DNA of 64,000 bases, from NCBI GenBank assembly GCA_000247545.1, contig CP003316.1, positions 1,397,233-1,461,232 of the forward strand, read 5' to 3'. A model generated the notes under the pieces. It was not told the DNA's origin. It ran no database searches and saw nothing but the letters and a program-made list of their open reading frames with translations. The translations under genes were made by a program, and so were the position numbers. Every line of letters starts with the position of its first letter. The first letter of the stretch is position 1. Shown here in pieces: positions 35,974 to 48,127 of the stretch. The stretch comes from Pyrobaculum oguniense TE7. GTDB lineage: Archaea > Thermoproteota > Thermoprotei > Thermoproteales > Thermoproteaceae.

Positions 35974-35988
35974 GGGCTTCCCCTCAGC
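35974..35988 (+). other. 16S rRNA processing stem, 3' strand
   Basis: Perfect 15-nt complement of 33705-33719. It lies in the short 16S-23S spacer, which contains no tRNA gene. Confidence 0.85.
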
Positions 35989-35999
35989 CCCGCAAACCG

Positions 36000-39042
<3,043 letters not shown>

Positions 39043-39064
39043 GGCGAAAGGGCTAAGCGGCGGC

Positions 39065-39100
39065 GTGGGGGTTCCTCTCAGTTTTTCCTCAAGTCTTAAT
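39065..39100 (+). terminator. T-rich terminator region of rRNA operon
   Basis: Three pyrimidine/T-rich runs (TTCCTCTCAGTTTTTCC, then AATTTTTGG at ~39112) follow the 23S gene, as expected for intrinsic U-tract termination in archaea. No 5S gene is linked. Confidence 0.45.
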
Positions 39101-39252
39101 CACCAATTTTTGGAACCCGCTGGGGGTAGGCGGCTTACCGTGTTTTCTAGCTTTCAACGGCGTGTTGATCCTGGCGTGGTATTTTGTACAACCTCTCGGC
39201 GGTTTTTTCGTATTTTTTCAACGTAGTTTAAATATCAGGTTTGTCGGTGGGG

Positions 39253-42066
39253 ATGCGGGTTTGGTGGCTGGTCTTGTTGGTGGCTGTTCTGGTGTTGGGG
39301 GGCAACGTGGATACTAATGGGCTTGTGTTGTTTGTTAACGATACTGGGGACTACCGGGGTTCTTACTACTTGAAGGTGTTTGATCTTCAGCGGTGGTGGG
39401 ATGTGGGGTATTCGCGGGTGTTGGTTAGGGCTTCTGTGGGGGCTGAGTGGGCTTTTGAGAGGGTTGAGGGGTCTGTGCTGGATTTTGCGCTGTTTTGGGA
39501 GGATTGTACTAGTTGCGACTCTGCCGAGCCTCCTCCTGTGAAGAACGTTAATACGATTTACGAGGACGAGATTTTGAGGGTGACTTATGTGGGTGGTAGG
39601 TGGGTTGTCCAGGTGCTGTGGCACCAGGGCGGGTTTACTCACTGGGTGTATGTCAACGGCTCTCTGTTTTTTACGCACTTCGGGGGGTCTGTGGGGGGCG
39701 GCCCCTCCGGCGAGTTTTTTGGGGAGGTTCTGCGGGTTGATCTTAAGTCCTCCGGCGATCCGAGGGCTGATTCCTACGCGGTGTTTTTATTCTCCTGGGT
39801 ATGCGTGTCGGCCTTTGTTTGGCTTGTTGGGGTGGGCGGCTGTGCATGGGCTTGACGCTGGTGAGGCTAGTGGGTTGTTGAGGAGCTTTGGGTACTCGCT
39901 TTCTGTGAAGAGGGTTGACAGGAGGGATGGAGTGGTTTTGTTTTTCTTGTCTAACGGCTCTGTGGTGGAGGTCCCTGTGTTTTTCGAGGTGCAGTCCAAC
40001 GGGACGGGGCTTTTCGTGGTGGGGAACCAGTCGTGTGTCAACGCGACGTATGTCGCCGTGGTGAGGCTTTCGGGGGCGAGGGGGGTGTTGAATTTCAGCT
40101 TGTCGGTTGGGGCGTGGGACGCGGTGCTGGCGGCGCCGGCGGTTTGGCGGGGGGAGGAGGCGAAGTACGACGTCTCTCTCTTCCTCTACGCCCCGCCGGG
40201 GGCGTACTCGCTGGGGAACTTCTCGGTGTCTTTTGACAAGCCGCGGCTTGTGGCGGGGAACCGGTCTATCGTCATGAGGCCTCTCCACGCGGTGTTTCTG
40301 CCTCTTGAGACTAGGCGGCTGGTGGACGCCTATGGGCCGTGCAACGAGGCGTTTTGGAGGGCCTTCGACGAGGTGGCGGATCCGTACGACTCCTGGGTGA
40401 CGTCGCGCTTACGGTTATACCAGTGGGGAGGATCGCCGGCTTTTTCGGGAAGCTCCTGGGCGTGGGCAAGGCGGCTGAGAGGGCTGAGGGCTTAATCTCG
40501 GCGTTGAAGGCGGTTTACTACGCGCTGGGCTCTTCTAAGTGGGCTAGGGCTGTGGGGACCGGCGTCGGCTTCGTGCTCCGGGATGTGTTCATAGCGGAGG
40601 ACTTGAGGCAGATCTTAGAGCCGGAGGCGGCCGAGGAGGTCTTCTCGGCGTTTGGGGTGGACTTGGCTGAGGTGGAGCGGTTCCACGCGGGGGTGCTGAC
40701 GCGGTCTTCGTGTAGCCACGCGGGCAGGTACTACGCTACTGTGTACGTGTCTTGGGCGCAGCGGGTGTCGGCGGTGGTGGACCTCGCCTCGAACCTATAC
40801 GCCAAGGTGTCGAGAGACGCGCTGGAGAAATTCGGCAACGCCTTCGTCAAGGTGGCCGAGGGGGCTAAGCTGTTTTCGCACGTCTCCCACGCCGGCTACG
40901 TCGCGGCGCGGGCGTGGGGGCCGTATGAAATTGACGAGGATACGTGGGCAAAGGCCTTTACCAAGCTGTCTAGGGCCCTCACGGGGAGAGACGACGTGGC
41001 GGCCGTGGTGGCCACGACCCCCAACGGAATCGTGACGTCGGATAGGCAGTTGCACATAATCCTCGGCCTTGACGAGAAGAAAGGTGTTAACTACTTCAAA
41101 CCGGGGCGGGCTGGCCGGAGCGTAAGCGTCGTGGGCCTTGACGTGTTTTATGAGGAGGGCGGTGAAGAGGCCGGTGGGTTCTACTTGGCGTGGTATGAGA
41201 AGCGGAAGCTTGTTAGGTGGACGTCTCCGGAGTTCTTCGAGGTGCTTCAGCAGAATGGCCTTGCCTGGATTCTGCGGAGCAAGTTTGAAATGCGGAGCGT
41301 GAGGGGCGTCCGCTACGTGTGCTTCAACTACGAGGTGGAGTACGACGACGCGTTGTTCGGCGCCTTTGCGAGCCTGGCGACTATCTCCCAGTGGCACCAG
41401 AAGCTCGCCGCTCTGCCTCTGTTTTGGCTCCTCGGCCCCAAAATAGACGTGGTGCAAGCCGCCTACGAGGTGGACATGGCCCCGAAGGACGTGGCCGTCG
41501 AAGAGCTGAAGATGCCGGTGGGGATGCTGGGGCTGGTGGGGTATTGGAAGAAGACGGGCTACTATCTAAGTGACTTGCAAGGGAAGTTCGTCCGTGTAAG
41601 GGGCTGGAGGACCGGGGGCGCCGCTCCCGACGGCTTGGCCTTGGCTAATTGGGATGGGTGGAGGGTGGTGTGGGCCGAGGTGGCGAGGAAAATCGACGAG
41701 ACTGTTAACAAGTTTAAGAGCAACGCGGCTAAGTTGCAGGAGGCCGGCATCTTGGCTGAGGGCTCCTTTACTCCATACGGCTTTGCCCTCGCCGCGTTTA
41801 GGGTCGACGCGATGAGCGGTGTCACTGCGGGGGGCAACGCTTTTGAAAGCGGCCCGGTGTCTGAGGAGGTCCTCGCATACCCCCAAGCTAAGAGCAGGCT
41901 GGTGGAGTGGGCTGACGCCATGGACAAGCACAAGGTGGCGCCCCTATTGGCGGTCTACGAGGGGTCTGGCCCCAGCTACGCGGTGCGCGGAGTCTTGTTT
42001 GGACAACTCGTCGACTTTGACGACCCGGAGGTGAGGGCAGCCCTCTACAACTGCTTCAAGAAATAA
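39253..42066 (+). pseudogene. Large exported protein (~940 codons) with two compensating frameshifts
   Basis: TATA GTTTAAATA at 39226-39234 precedes ATG 39253. The first block (to ~39790) has a signal peptide and an extracellular beta-rich region. Coding then moves to the +1 register (about 39800-40410: GLDAGEASGLLRSFGYSLSV ... EVADPYDSWVTS) and returns to the first frame (from ~40410: LTVIPVGRIAGFFGKLLGVGKAAERAEGL) to the end at 42066. All three blocks have consistent composition and N-x-S/T sites and no other stops, so the frame changes are recent mutations, sequence errors or, less likely, recoding. The C-terminal ~550 aa form an intact open frame. I do not recognise the family. Confidence 0.75.
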
Positions 42067-42133
42067 ATACCTCCTCTTTCGCCTCATGGTCGAGCTCTTG
42101 TTTAGGATCTGCGGCGACTTAGAGGCGGGGGGG

Positions 42134-42532
42134 CTAGGGCCTATAAAGCCTTAGCCCGAACTCCTTTAGCTGGTCGAAGTGCTTCACGTTTCTGGTCCAT
42201 AGAGGCATGTCCTTAACTATTGCCGCGGCCCCTATTACGATGTCGGCGTCGCTGATCGTCGCGCCGCGGCGTCTCAGCTCTCTGTATATCTCCGCCGCCT
42301 TGGTTATTATCTCGTTGTCGTTCCAAATCACTACGAAGACCTCCTCCGTCAACGCCTTGGCCTTCTTTACGTCGGCGAAGCCTCTGGGCAGTTCGTACAG
42401 CGTCACCTCTGAGATGTGGAATATCCCCTCCCCCAGCTCAAGCCTGCCCTTGACGTACTCAATCACCACGTCTGTATCTATACCTTGTCCATTCAGCCCG
42501 CCCCAGGTACTCGGAATCCAGCAGTTGGGCAA
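42134..42532 (-). CDS. vapC: VapC-type PIN-domain toxin with disturbed start
   Basis: PIN RNase core with the acidic triad visible: DTDVVIEYVKGR (first Asp), a Glu in VTLYELPRG, and SDADIVIGAAA. The expected start would be ATG-GAC-AAG-GTA at 42497 on the minus strand, giving M-D-K-V-(Y)-D-T-D, but that ATG is out of frame by one base and hits TAG at once. The only in-frame ATG is at 42532, adding 17 odd residues. So either the toxin begins inside vapB with an unusual extension or a 1-base deletion has removed its start. PIN toxins cut tRNA or rRNA. Confidence 0.7.
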   Translation of the reverse strand: MPNCWIPSTWGGLNGQGIDTDVVIEYVKGRLELGEGIFHISEVTLYELPRGFADVKKAKALTEEVFVVIWNDNEIITKAAEIYRELRRRGATISDADIVIGAAAIVKDMPLWTRNVKHFDQLKEFGLRLYRP

Positions 42533-42677
42533 GCGCCCTCCTCGCCTCCTCCCTCCTCCTCTTCACGAGCTCTTGGGCCACCTCCCGGAGGAACTCGTCC
42601 CAAGTCTTGCTACCCTTTAGTACTTCTAGAATTTCTTTAGTCTCGCGAGAAATAGTAATTGTCGTGCTCACGGACAA
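42459..42677 (-). CDS. vapB: VapB-type antitoxin
   Basis: 72 aa. The N-terminus STTITISRETKEILEVLKGSKTWDEFLREVA is a ribbon-helix-helix DNA-binding/dimerisation domain; the C-terminal arm would block the PIN active site and repress the operon. The last ~12 residues overlap the vapC start region and may be altered by the same 1-base change that displaces the vapC ATG. Confidence 0.8.
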   Translation of the reverse strand: MSVSTTITISRETKEILEVLKGSKTWDEFLREVAQELVKRRREEARRALAQLLDSEYLGRAEWTRYRYRRGD

Positions 42678-42866
42678 TTGTACAATTAGTTATATAAGCT
42701 TTGCAATGACCCAACCGCTAGGCATCGCGTCGCATACGCCAACTCCCACTCCGTCTAGGCGGCTGGCGGTCCCGCGACAATTCGGGGAATAAGTTGTGCT
42801 GGAAGAGGGCTGGCAGCACACGGCGAAGAGAAGCTGCAGCATCGTCGCGACGCGCACAGAGGCTTA

Positions 42867-43192
42867 GTCTTCGACGTGGGGAGCCCTCCGTACATGCCGT
42901 ACTACCCGGTGGTCCCCGTCAAGTGGATTAGGGAGCGGTTTGAGAGGGCTAAGGAGCTGGCGGCGCGGAGGAGTATCAGGAACTTACAAATATACCAGCC
43001 CCTGTCGACGCCGCGTATTTGCTGAGGTGGCCCCTCGTCCAGTTCCCCTGGGAGTACGAGGTGGTCTGCGGCTTTACGCCATACGGCTGGGCCAAGCGGG
43101 TGGACTGCGGCGAGGTCTGCAAATACCTCAAAACGCCGTGGTGCGGGGAGGTCGCCGAGTTAATGCGAGAGTCGGCTGGGTGGTTGACGTAA
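42867..43192 (+). pseudogene. C-terminal fragment of a paralogue of the gene at 54341-54928
   Basis: The plus strand reads VFDVGSPPYMPYYPVVPVKWIRERF and, after a frame change near 42985, YLLRWPLVQFPWEYEVVCGF...CGEVCKYLKTPWC. The intact minus-strand gene at 54.3-54.9 kb has the same succession (IFDVRGPPYAPFYPVVPVKWVRERL ... YLLKWLLVLFKWEYRIV ... CEEVCQRVDPRPEWC). The 5' half is missing and one frameshift is present, so this is a relic. Confidence 0.75.
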
Positions 43193-43274
43193 AATCTAAA
43201 ACTTTTCCTCTATCAGGTGCTTATTGTCTTTGGTTTTTAGGACTATGTATTTCGAGATTGTGTCTACGAGCTTA

Positions 43275-43420
43275 TAGTTTTAAAGGCGACTCCCGCTAAA
43301 TAGCACGTCTGCATAGACAAGGCCCATGACGCCCACTTCCGTTAGTAGCGGCTTCTTGGCCTAGAGGTTGGCTGTATGTCGAAAGGCGGGGGCTGGCGAG
43401 CGGCTGCGTTTGCTTTTATT
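43275..43420 (+). repeat. Left arm of imperfect inverted repeat flanking a PaREP1 gene
   Basis: About 146 bp beginning with AGTTTTAAAGGCG and ending GCGTTTGCTTTTATT. The reverse complement of 44037-44187 follows the same path: TAGACAAGG-C/T-C-C/T-ATGACGCC, CCGTTAGTAGC, TAGAGGT-GGCT, AAGGCGGGGG, GCGTTTGCTTTTATT. Estimated identity ~70-75% with small gaps. Each arm starts with a TATA-like element and contains a short ATG-ACG-CC ORF; in this arm it stops at a TAG after 12 codons. Confidence 0.75.
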
Positions 43421-43568
43421 GGGTGGGGGTGCCGATTTTTGTCGATTGAATAGCGCCGCGTAGATCAATTATTATAATTTCGCGATCCTCATGGCCGTTT
43501 TAACTACAGCCGCCGTCACGGCGCAGGTCAGCCCCCAAAGCTATAAAAAGCGTTTGAGAAACAGACAT

Positions 43569-44042
43569 GTGGCAGCTGTCAAGTTGCCAGAGGAGGTGGT
43601 CGAGAGGGTTAAGAAGAGGGCTGAGGAGCTGGGACTTAGCCTTGAGAGTTATCTGATCGACGTCATTACCCGAGACGACGACCCCGAGAAGGCCTCTGAG
43701 GCCTACGTCGAGGCCTCGAAGAGCCTCCTAGAGGAGGCCAGGGGGGAGCTAGAAAAAGGCGATGTCAGACAAGCCGCGGAGAAGCTATGGGGCGCGGCGG
43801 CGCTTGCCATAAAGGCATACGCCGCGTGGAGAGAGGGCAAGAGACTCTCCAGCCACGGAGAGCTCTGGAGGTATAAAGACGTCGCGGCGGCGGAGCTCGG
43901 CGAGTGGGTACGAGACGCTTGGAACGCAGGAAACGCCATGCACACATGCTTCTACGAGGGGTGGTGTACAAAAGAAGACGTAGAAGACAGCTTAAAAAAG
44001 ATAGAAAGGTTAATCAACGAGATAGTCTCAAAAATAAAATAA
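43569..44042 (+). CDS. PaREP1-family protein (HEPN-like), inside inverted repeat
   Basis: 157 aa from GTG 43569; GCTATAAAAAGC at 43539-43550 is the TATA ~25 nt upstream, so the ATG at 43491 is not preferred. An N-terminal RHH-like AVKLPEEVVERVKKRAEELGLSLESYL segment is followed by the PaREP1 helical domain: EASKSLLEEARGELEKGDVRQAAEKLWGAAALAIKAYA, then a W-N-A-G-N-A-M-H block and YEGWCTKEDVE. PaREP1 genes are multiplied in Pyrobaculum and resemble HEPN proteins; function unproven. Its 3' end runs into the right repeat arm. Confidence 0.78.
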   Translation: MAAVKLPEEVVERVKKRAEELGLSLESYLIDVITRDDDPEKASEAYVEASKSLLEEARGELEKGDVRQAAEKLWGAAALAIKAYAAWREGKRLSSHGELWRYKDVAAAELGEWVRDAWNAGNAMHTCFYEGWCTKEDVEDSLKKIERLINEIVSKIK

Positions 44043-44187
44043 AAGCAAACGCGCTACTCGTCGATCCCCGCGAGCCCCTAGCCCCCCGCCTTGTGGCAAT
44101 ATAGCCCACCTCTAAGCCGCACGAAAAGCTACTAACGGGTGCAGGCGTCATAGACCTTGTCTACGTAAGCTCCGTCTTTAAAAACTG
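44037..44187 (-). repeat. Right arm of inverted repeat flanking the PaREP1 gene
   Basis: Inverted copy of 43275-43420. Read on the minus strand it has a TATA-like TTTTTAAAGACGG, then an ORF from ATG-ACG-CCT-GCA-CCC of ~45 codons that stays open where the left arm has TAG, overlapping the PaREP1 stop. The arms could be remnants of two copies of a small gene or the ends of a mobile cassette. Confidence 0.75.
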
Positions 44188-44835
44188 ACACTCACAGACG
44201 CGGCATAGTCCTAGGGCCAAAACCAAAGACAAGCAGTCTCTACAAAATCGGGGGAGGGCCTTAGAAAGTTTTTACGCCTCCCATACTATCCTCAACACGG
44301 TAAAGCCAATGGGCGGGGATGTGCAAAAAGGCGTAGGCGCCCCCCGAGGGGCCCGTCCGCGACGGTCTCTCTGCCCACGCCCCCTTCTGGTCCCCCGAGG
44401 AGGCTGTATCTCGGGCGCCTCGACCCCGTCCTCCTGCTAGGGGAAGGGCCTTGGGTTAAGGATGCGTGGCTGGGATGCGTATCCCCTCCGGCTACAGGTA
44501 AAAGCCGCCTAAGTCACTGGGACTCTCCCCCGTCCATTAGCTTAGCCACGACCTCGGAGGCTTGTTCGTAGGTCGCGGCTATTGGGCCGCGCATCAACCG
44601 GAAAGCAGGGCTACGTTTCGACATGGGCTAGAGGCGCCCGGCCCACCCTCCCGGAGGACGTAGCCTGGTAGGCGTCCCGGCCAGGAGCGCGCCGCGGCCT
44701 TAGAGGGGGGCTTCCGGCAAATCTCAAGCGCCTTCTCGGAGCCCCCGCGGAGGAAAAAGGCTCGCGGGTTTAGCGCAGGCGGCGGGCCGCTCAGCTGTCA
44801 ACCTCACGGCCGCGAGGCGTCCCCTCAAGGCGGCG
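44188..44835. other. Decayed region, no intact gene
   Basis: A short plus-strand stretch near 44406-44560 reads YLGRLDPVLLLGEGPWVKDAW, protein-like but broken by stops on both sides. The rest shows no supported feature. Confidence 0.3.
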
Positions 44836-45942
44836 TTAGCCGCGGGGCCTCGTCTTGAGCCACCTCTCCACGGCCTCGGCCGCCTCCTTGAACCTCAGCA
44901 ACGCCTCGAGGTGCCTCGCCGTGAGGGTGACCTTGTCTTGTTTTAGAAACCTATCGTCGTCGAATACCTTGGCCAAGATCCGCGCCTCCACCGCGTCGTA
45001 GCCCTTAGCCGCGGCTTGTGGGGTATAAACGCCCTTAGAGGTGCGTTGCCAAGAGAAGGTCACGCGCCAGGCCTTCACCACACCGCTGATGGCGTACTCG
45101 ACCGTCACCCTAAGCTTACACTCCGGGCCTCTGCAGTCTGCCGCCGGGGCGAACCCTGCGCCGGTCCCCACCCCTACCTCGGCCCTCACCTTGACAACGG
45201 CCTCGGCGTCGCCGACGTCTACCACTAGGCCCTCCACAGCCGCATGGGGCTTGAGCACCTCCTCAAGCTTCTTCAAGAGGCCCCCCTCCGCGAGGCCCCG
45301 GGCCTCGTCGTGCGCCTCGGCGTAGCGCCGGAGCTCTCTCAGAAACCTCTCCGCCTCCTGGTCGCCCTGGGCCGCGCGGCGGGCGAGCTCGCGGAGGGCC
45401 TCCGGCACTTTGAGGGCGACGTGCCTCCGGCCCGCCGTCACGCATCCGCCGAGCCTCCCTCTCAGCGCCTCGTAGGCCCGCCTCAGCTCCTCCTCCTGCT
45501 CGGGGCTGTACCTAATCACCAGCGCGTTGGTGTCAAGCCTGTAGCTCACCCTCAGCGGCACCCCGTACAGCCAAATGCGGTTGGTGCCGTAAAGCACTTT
45601 TCTAAGAGCCCTCTCGATTTTCCTCCTCTCCTCCTCGTCTTCCGCCTCGGCCGCCTTACGCCTCAAGAATTCCGCCACGGCGGCTACCCAGCCCCCGTGT
45701 CAAACCTCGGCTATCTGGTCGGCGCCCATGGAGACACACCACTCCCTCCCGCAGGGCCTCGCCTCAACCCGGGCGCCAAGCGCCTTAAGGATCTCGGCGA
45801 GCCGCTCCGCGTTTTCCCTAGAGCCCTGGAACTCGGCCTCCAGAGAGCCCTCCCAGTACAGCGCTATGCGGCCCACCACCTCGCTACCCTTTCTAAACAC
45901 GACCTTATCCCCCTCCAGCGCCACGTCCACAACCCAGCCCAC
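44836..45942 (-). pseudogene. PaREP2-like gene interrupted by an in-frame TGA
   Basis: One minus-strand frame runs from GTG 45942 (or leaderless GTG 45930, after TATA TTTATATCCC at ~45950-45960) to 44836, broken only by TGA at 45702-45700. The first block has GRIALYWEG...FQGSRENAERLAEILKALGA...ADQIAEV; the second has RIWLYGVPLRVSYRLDTNALVIRYSPEQEEELRRAYEALRG and a charged helical rest. This matches what I recall of PaREP2-family proteins of Pyrobaculum, in a short form. The stop fits a single CGA-to-TGA change (V-R-H). The two halves may be made separately. Confidence 0.6.
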
Positions 45943-46050
45943 CCCTCGGGATATAAACCTTGCGGCAAGCGCCCGGCGGGGCCGAGAGGGCCAGCCGAGC
46001 CTAAACGCATGTTTTGCGCTTCAGTTATTTTTATAGCCGAAACAATACAT

Positions 46051-46635
46051 GTGTCCCTCTCTGCTGAGGAGAAGAGGCGGTTTTTGAAGGCGCTGGAGGA
46101 GGATCAAGAGTTTAGATACGCCGTGGCTGGTCTGTTGGGCTTAGGCGAGTTGTTGGCTGAGTTGAAGAAGTTGAGGGAGGACTTCAATAACTACGTAAAG
46201 AGGAGCGAGAGGCTGTGGAGGCGGCACGAGAGGCGCTGGAGACAAAACGAGAAGAGGTGGAGAGAGGCTAACAAGAGGTTTTCCCGTCTTGAAGAGACTT
46301 TAGGCGCCATGGCTGAGAGCCAATACTCCCGGTACATCTGGGAGGACCTAAAGGAGGAGGTTAAGGCGAGGGGGGAGTCAGTGATCCGCCGTGTGAGGAG
46401 CGCAAAGGTGGATAACGTGGACGTGGACCTCCTCGTGGAGACGGACAAGCGGGTCTACGTCGTTGAGGTGAAGATTATGCCGAGGATAGAGGACGTGTGG
46501 GCTCTGCTAACAAAGACGGAGGTGGTGAAAGCCGCCTCGGGCAAAGAGGCGGTGCCCATCCTAACCGGGACCAGGATAGGAGACGACGTAGAGAAATACG
46601 CGAGGGGGAAGGGAGTGCTGATATACAGTTACTGA
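46051..46635 (+). CDS. Coiled-coil PD-(D/E)XK-type protein (DUF3782-like)
   Basis: 194 aa from GTG 46051; TATTTTTATAGCC at 46026-46038 is the TATA ~23 nt upstream, so the 463-codon open frame that starts at 45244 is mostly antisense shadow. Residues ~35-90 are a charged coiled coil with RRHERRWRQNEKRWREANKRF. The C-terminal domain has VDNVDVDLLVETDKRVYVVEVKI, the D...ExK core of restriction-like nucleases. Similar proteins are common and variable in Crenarchaeota. Nuclease activity is inferred. Confidence 0.72.
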   Translation: MSLSAEEKRRFLKALEEDQEFRYAVAGLLGLGELLAELKKLREDFNNYVKRSERLWRRHERRWRQNEKRWREANKRFSRLEETLGAMAESQYSRYIWEDLKEEVKARGESVIRRVRSAKVDNVDVDLLVETDKRVYVVEVKIMPRIEDVWALLTKTEVVKAASGKEAVPILTGTRIGDDVEKYARGKGVLIYSY

Positions 46636-48127
46636 GGCGCTTAGCTGGGGCGCCTCTAGGGCTGGTGAGACTGGGGCTTCGGGTTCCGGCGTGTTTGACG
46701 TGGTGCGTGTCTCCGCCGTGTTTGGCAGAGGCACCAAAACCGCGTTGGCAAGGGCCCTAAACGCACTACAAAGGGAAGACTGTAGATGGAAAGGGTAGTA
46801 CCCAGGTCAGATAGAGCAAACTCGACTAACGCGGCGACGCCTATGAGCACGTCATGAAGACGGCCCCTGAGGGCGCCGTTGAATTGAGAGGACAGATCGA
46901 GGCGTGTATAGGTAGTACCCACTCCAGCTAGGGGGGAGCTCCTCGAGAGGCACCGTAGAGATTGGAGAGCAGTTTCTTCTGCATTTCTAGTCATATAGAA
47001 CTTAAACTGACGGCAGTAGCCACTATGTGTTTTGTAAGGGCGTATATCCTCGTGCCCTGAGCAGACCCCTAGGGCACGCTCTGTAGGGCATACCAAGCGC
47101 GTGAAAAATCTAACCCCAAACATTCCCCATTGAATAGTGAGACCAAAGGTAGGGGGGAAAGAGAGGATGAGGGGAATTAAATTTGAAACTCCCCTCCCGG
47201 CTTAAACCTCCGTCTGTGGCCTCCCGCCAGCCTTCTAAGACTGTCCATGAAGCTCAGGACCTTCTCCAGCCACTACTCCCCACGCTTTCCAACCCAACCC
47301 TGGCGCCCAGATTAACCCCTCTGTCTTAATCTAGAGGGCACATCGCAGACGTACGGCGCTTGCCAGCTATCATCTCCACCAACGTGAGTCTTGGAACAAG
47401 ACGAAAAACAATCGGCGGACGGACATGTGAGCCTTATTCGGCTTTAGTTCGGAGTTTTGAACCATTATTAAACACCATCGTAGCCAAACACCTAAAGAGA
47501 AATACTCTTTCGCCGAGAAGAAATACGATATTGAAATGGGAGGTGCAGTTCGGCATTACTTCACTTGGAACAAGCACACGGCCGGTTATCAAATACGTAA
47601 TCTTAACTTAAGAGGAGTTTAGAAAGTCCCGTAGGCGTGATCTCCACGGTCCACCCAGTAACACAAGGCATACGTATCTGAGTAACTATTTGTGGGGACT
47701 TCGCTTGGGGGTATTGGAGGGAGGGCTTGTTCCCGCCTTTTTGGGCGGGAGGCTTCCCCTCACCTTTATAGTCGCCTTTATATTCTCGCCGCCGAGCACC
47801 CTCTGCGGCTGTATGGTGAAACTCCTCGCGAGGGTGTAGTTGCCGTGTGGCCCCGTCCCGTTGATATATGTGAGGAGCGGAAAGACGACCGCCCCCTCCC
47901 ACAGCCCTTTTCGGCGTATGTTCTCAACGGGCCGGCGTCTAGCCTTGCCCCCGCCGCAGGCATGGCATAGCTGGGTGATTGTATCGTGCTGCTCAGCGTT
48001 TCTGCTGAATAGCCGGGCTTCGACATTATTTATAATTATACATAATTATCTTTATTCTTCTATTTACCAAGTGTATTGTACTACTTATCTATACAAAAAT
48101 TTTTATTTTCCATTTCTTTAGGGCTGC
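46636..48127. other. 1.5-kb gene-poor stretch with relics
   Basis: No intact gene. On the minus strand near 46890-46770 HDVLIGVAALVEFALSDLG resembles the end of a PIN domain. At about 47930-47700 the minus strand reads TYINGTGPHGNYTLARSFTIQ and VLGGENIKATIKVRGSLPP, part of a lost exported protein. AT-rich sequence at 48020-48115, including AAAAATTTTTATTTT, is the promoter of the isocitrate lyase gene. Confidence 0.4.

Noticed and set aside
39253-40430. Programmed frameshifting of the giant gene
   Set aside because: No conserved slippery heptamer plus downstream structure at either site, and two opposite shifts would be needed; mutation or sequence error is more likely.
45244-46050. N-terminal 269 codons of a 463-codon plus-strand frame
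   Set aside because: This part is antisense to the PaREP2-like gene; a TATA box and GTG at 46051 define the true start of the nuclease-like protein.
46770-46890. PIN-domain (vapC) gene on the minus strand
   Set aside because: Only ~25 residues resemble a PIN C-terminus and the frame before it is not PIN-like; noted as relic only.
46794-46920. Repeat GGTAGTACCCA as a mobile-element end
   Set aside because: Two short copies ~115 bp apart without target duplication or ORF; likely chance.
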